A stretch of 5,854 nt of DNA, from contig CAMCYB010000073.1 in NCBI GenBank assembly GCA_945883615.1, positions 1 to 5,854 of the forward strand. Reading direction: 5' to 3'. This document shows positions 5,022 to 5,854 of this stretch, one piece after another. Both the position numbers and the translations under genes were made by a program. Within the stretch, counting starts at the first letter, position 1. Every line of letters begins with the position of its first letter. The notes beneath the pieces were generated by a model, which made no database searches, was not told the DNA's origin, and saw only the letters and a program-made list of their open reading frames with translations. This DNA is from Bordetella parapertussis. Its GTDB lineage: Bacteria; Pseudomonadota; Gammaproteobacteria; Burkholderiales; Burkholderiaceae_B.

Positions 5022-5723
5022 ATGATCAAAAATTTTGTTGACCTTTGTGATTTAAGTACCTTGCCTCAAAAATCAGGTATCTATATTTTTTGGGGTGAGA
5101 GCGCCTTACCCCTCTACATTGGCAAGAGCGTCAATATTCGTAGTCGTGTAATGTCACATATGCGTGCTGCGGATGAAGCAAAAATGATTGCTCAGTCACG
5201 TCGTGTTGAATACGTTGAAACAGCGGGTGAAATGGGTGCTCTATTGCTTGAGGCTTGGCTAATTAAGCAGCAAAGCCCGCTCTACAATATTCGTCTGCGT
5301 CGCTTAAGAAGCCTTTGTACGATTAAATTGATCACCACGACAGGGGCCATTACCCCTAAAGTGATTACCCGCCAAGATTTAGAAGTCGGCCAAGAAGAAG
5401 GTATGTATGGCCTCTTTGGCTCAACCCATTCCGCATTAAAAAAACTACGCGAACTCGCTAGCCAACATAGCCTATGTATGGGGTTGTTAGGCCTAGAAAA
5501 AATCAGCAAACGCGGTTGTTTTGGGGTGCAATTAAGAACCTGCCATGGTGCCTGCGTAGGTCTTGAAGACCGCACCACACATGACCAGCGTCTACAACAA
5601 GCCCTTAGCGATTTGAAAATTCATGTTTGGCCCTATGAGGGCAGCATAGATGTTGTAGAGCAAGAGGGCGACTGGGTGCAACGACACCATATCGATAACT
5701 GGCGTTACCTAGGGAAACTCTGA
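5022..5723 (+). pseudogene. cho: Cho (UvrC-homologue) excision-repair endonuclease, C-terminus cut by IS5
   Basis: The protein follows Escherichia coli Cho closely: G-I-Y (19-21), L-Y-I-G-K-S-V-N-I-R-S-R-V (31-43) with the catalytic Arg region, T-A-G-E-M-G-A-L-L-L-E-A-W-L-I-K (67-82) with the metal-binding Glu at 77, P-L-Y-N-I-R-L-R-R, Y-G-L-F (129-132), G-L-L-G-L-E (154-159) and C-H-G-A-C (174-178). Cho makes the 3' incision at bulky lesions bound by UvrA/UvrB. E. coli Cho is about 295 residues; here native sequence stops after Tyr-Leu at 229-230, and the last Gly-Lys-Leu and TGA are partly or wholly supplied by the inserted IS5. About 50 residues of the C-terminal region are lost, while the GIY-YIG nuclease domain is whole, so some activity might remain. 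The ATG has no clear Shine-Dalgarno. A TATACA at 5008-5013 could even give a near-leaderless transcript. I see no convincing LexA box in the 92-base gap upstream. Confidence 0.88.
5709..5712. other. CTAG target site of the IS5-family insertion
   Basis: CTAG sits exactly at the point where similarity to Cho ends and the IS end begins. IS5-group elements commonly insert into and duplicate CTAG or similar YTAR tetranucleotides. The second copy would lie beyond the right end of the window. Confidence 0.65.
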
Positions 5724-5732
5724 AAAAGTCCC
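5713..5732 (+). repeat. IS5-family left terminal inverted repeat (only left copy in window)
   Basis: GGAAACTCTGAAAAAGTCCC at the element tip is inferred to be the terminal repeat from its position next to CTAG and its resemblance to IS5-group tips. The first one or two G could instead belong to the target. Its length cannot be confirmed without the right end. Confidence 0.55.
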
Positions 5733-5753
5733 CGAATTCAGAGAACTCGGGAC
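5728..5753 (+). other. Subterminal hairpin inside the IS5 left end
   Basis: GTCCC (5728-5732) pairs with GGGAC (5749-5753), and CGA at 5733-5735 can extend it with TC at 5747-5748 after a one-base bulge. It sits between the cho stop and the transposase start. It could hinder transcription or translation coming in from cho, a common form of protection in insertion sequences. There is no T-tract, so it is not called a terminator. Confidence 0.4.
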
Positions 5754-5798
5754 GCGGTTAATTGTCTGATTAGTATCGCAAATTTTTCGATCACGATC

Positions 5799-5854
5799 AT
5801 GCCCCAATTGAGCTTTTCTGATATTGAATTCGATGCCAAGCGTAAGCAAACGCG
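5799..5854 (+). CDS. IS5-family transposase, N-terminal end only
   Basis: The ATG at 5799 opens MPQLSFSDIEFDAKRKQTR, matching the start of IS5-group transposases, where M-x-Q-L-(S/T)-F-x-(D/E)-x-E-(Y/F) is followed by K-R-K-x-T-R and then the E-x-F-L-x-x-M-D segment. The frame runs off the window, so the DDE catalytic core is not seen. The ribosome binding site is weak, as often in IS genes. Confidence 0.8.
   Translation, partial: MPQLSFSDIEFDAKRKQT

Larger units (their letters stand above)
5713..5854 (+). mobile_element. Left end of an IS5-family insertion sequence (partial)
   Basis: The element begins at GGAAACTCTGAAAAAGTCCC, which resembles GGGAAxCTCTGAAxAA ends of IS5-group elements, and contains the first 18 codons of an IS5 transposase 86 bases in. 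It continues past the window. It reads in the same direction as the interrupted cho gene and the IS3 remnant at the other end. The precise IS is not identified. Confidence 0.8.

Noticed and set aside
5282..5578. Open frame on the minus strand within cho
   Set aside because: It is antisense to conserved Cho coding sequence, its product is basic and low in recognisable motifs, and it looks like a shadow.
1..5854. Composite transposon carrying the arsenosugar genes
   Set aside because: The two flanking IS belong to different families (IS3 and IS5) and each sits in its own broken gene, so they cannot mobilise the segment as a unit.

Overview
The window looks like an accessory stretch of a mid-GC Pseudomonadota chromosome, most likely a gamma- or betaproteobacterium. 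The pointers are a Cho-type UvrC homologue, a SOUL-family periplasmic protein and IS3/IS5-family elements. Genus cannot be judged from sequence alone. Unrelated insertion sequences bracket it, and each has broken a host gene.

Layout. Bases 1-146 are the right end of an IS3-family element (transposase C-terminus plus terminal repeat), joined directly to the C-terminal third of a fumarylacetoacetate-hydrolase-family gene (147-358). Bases 359-706 hold no protein gene, but a plausible promoter, several stem-loops and a strong intrinsic terminator suggest a small RNA or orphan leader of about 125 nt (about 458-581). A SOUL heme-binding-family lipocalin-like protein with a signal peptide lies on the minus strand (707-1387). 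A 108 bp divergent intergenic region with a palindrome separates it from a plus-strand cluster: arsS (1496-2581), a TIGR04283-type glycosyltransferase (2624-3295), a TIGR04282-type transferase (3298-3912), a short decayed FAD-oxidoreductase tail (about 3890-4030), and an MTA-phosphorylase-like gene (4084-4929). A Cho endonuclease gene (5022-5723) follows, cut near its C-terminus by the left end of an IS5-family element (5713-5854) inserted at a CTAG site.

How the genes fit together. ArsS-family radical SAM enzymes transfer the 5'-deoxyadenosyl group of SAM to dimethylarsenite, giving dimethylarsinoyl-deoxyadenosine, an arsenic analogue of methylthioadenosine (MTA). The two nucleotide-sugar-transferase-like proteins are the usual companions of ArsS and are thought to act in later sugar steps. 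The phosphorylase at the end of the cluster keeps the MTA-type active-site residues. A natural but untested idea is that it removes adenine from the arsenic nucleoside. No arsM methyltransferase, which would supply the substrate, is in the window. The cluster has lost one gene (the oxidoreductase), so the pathway may be partly degraded or completed elsewhere.
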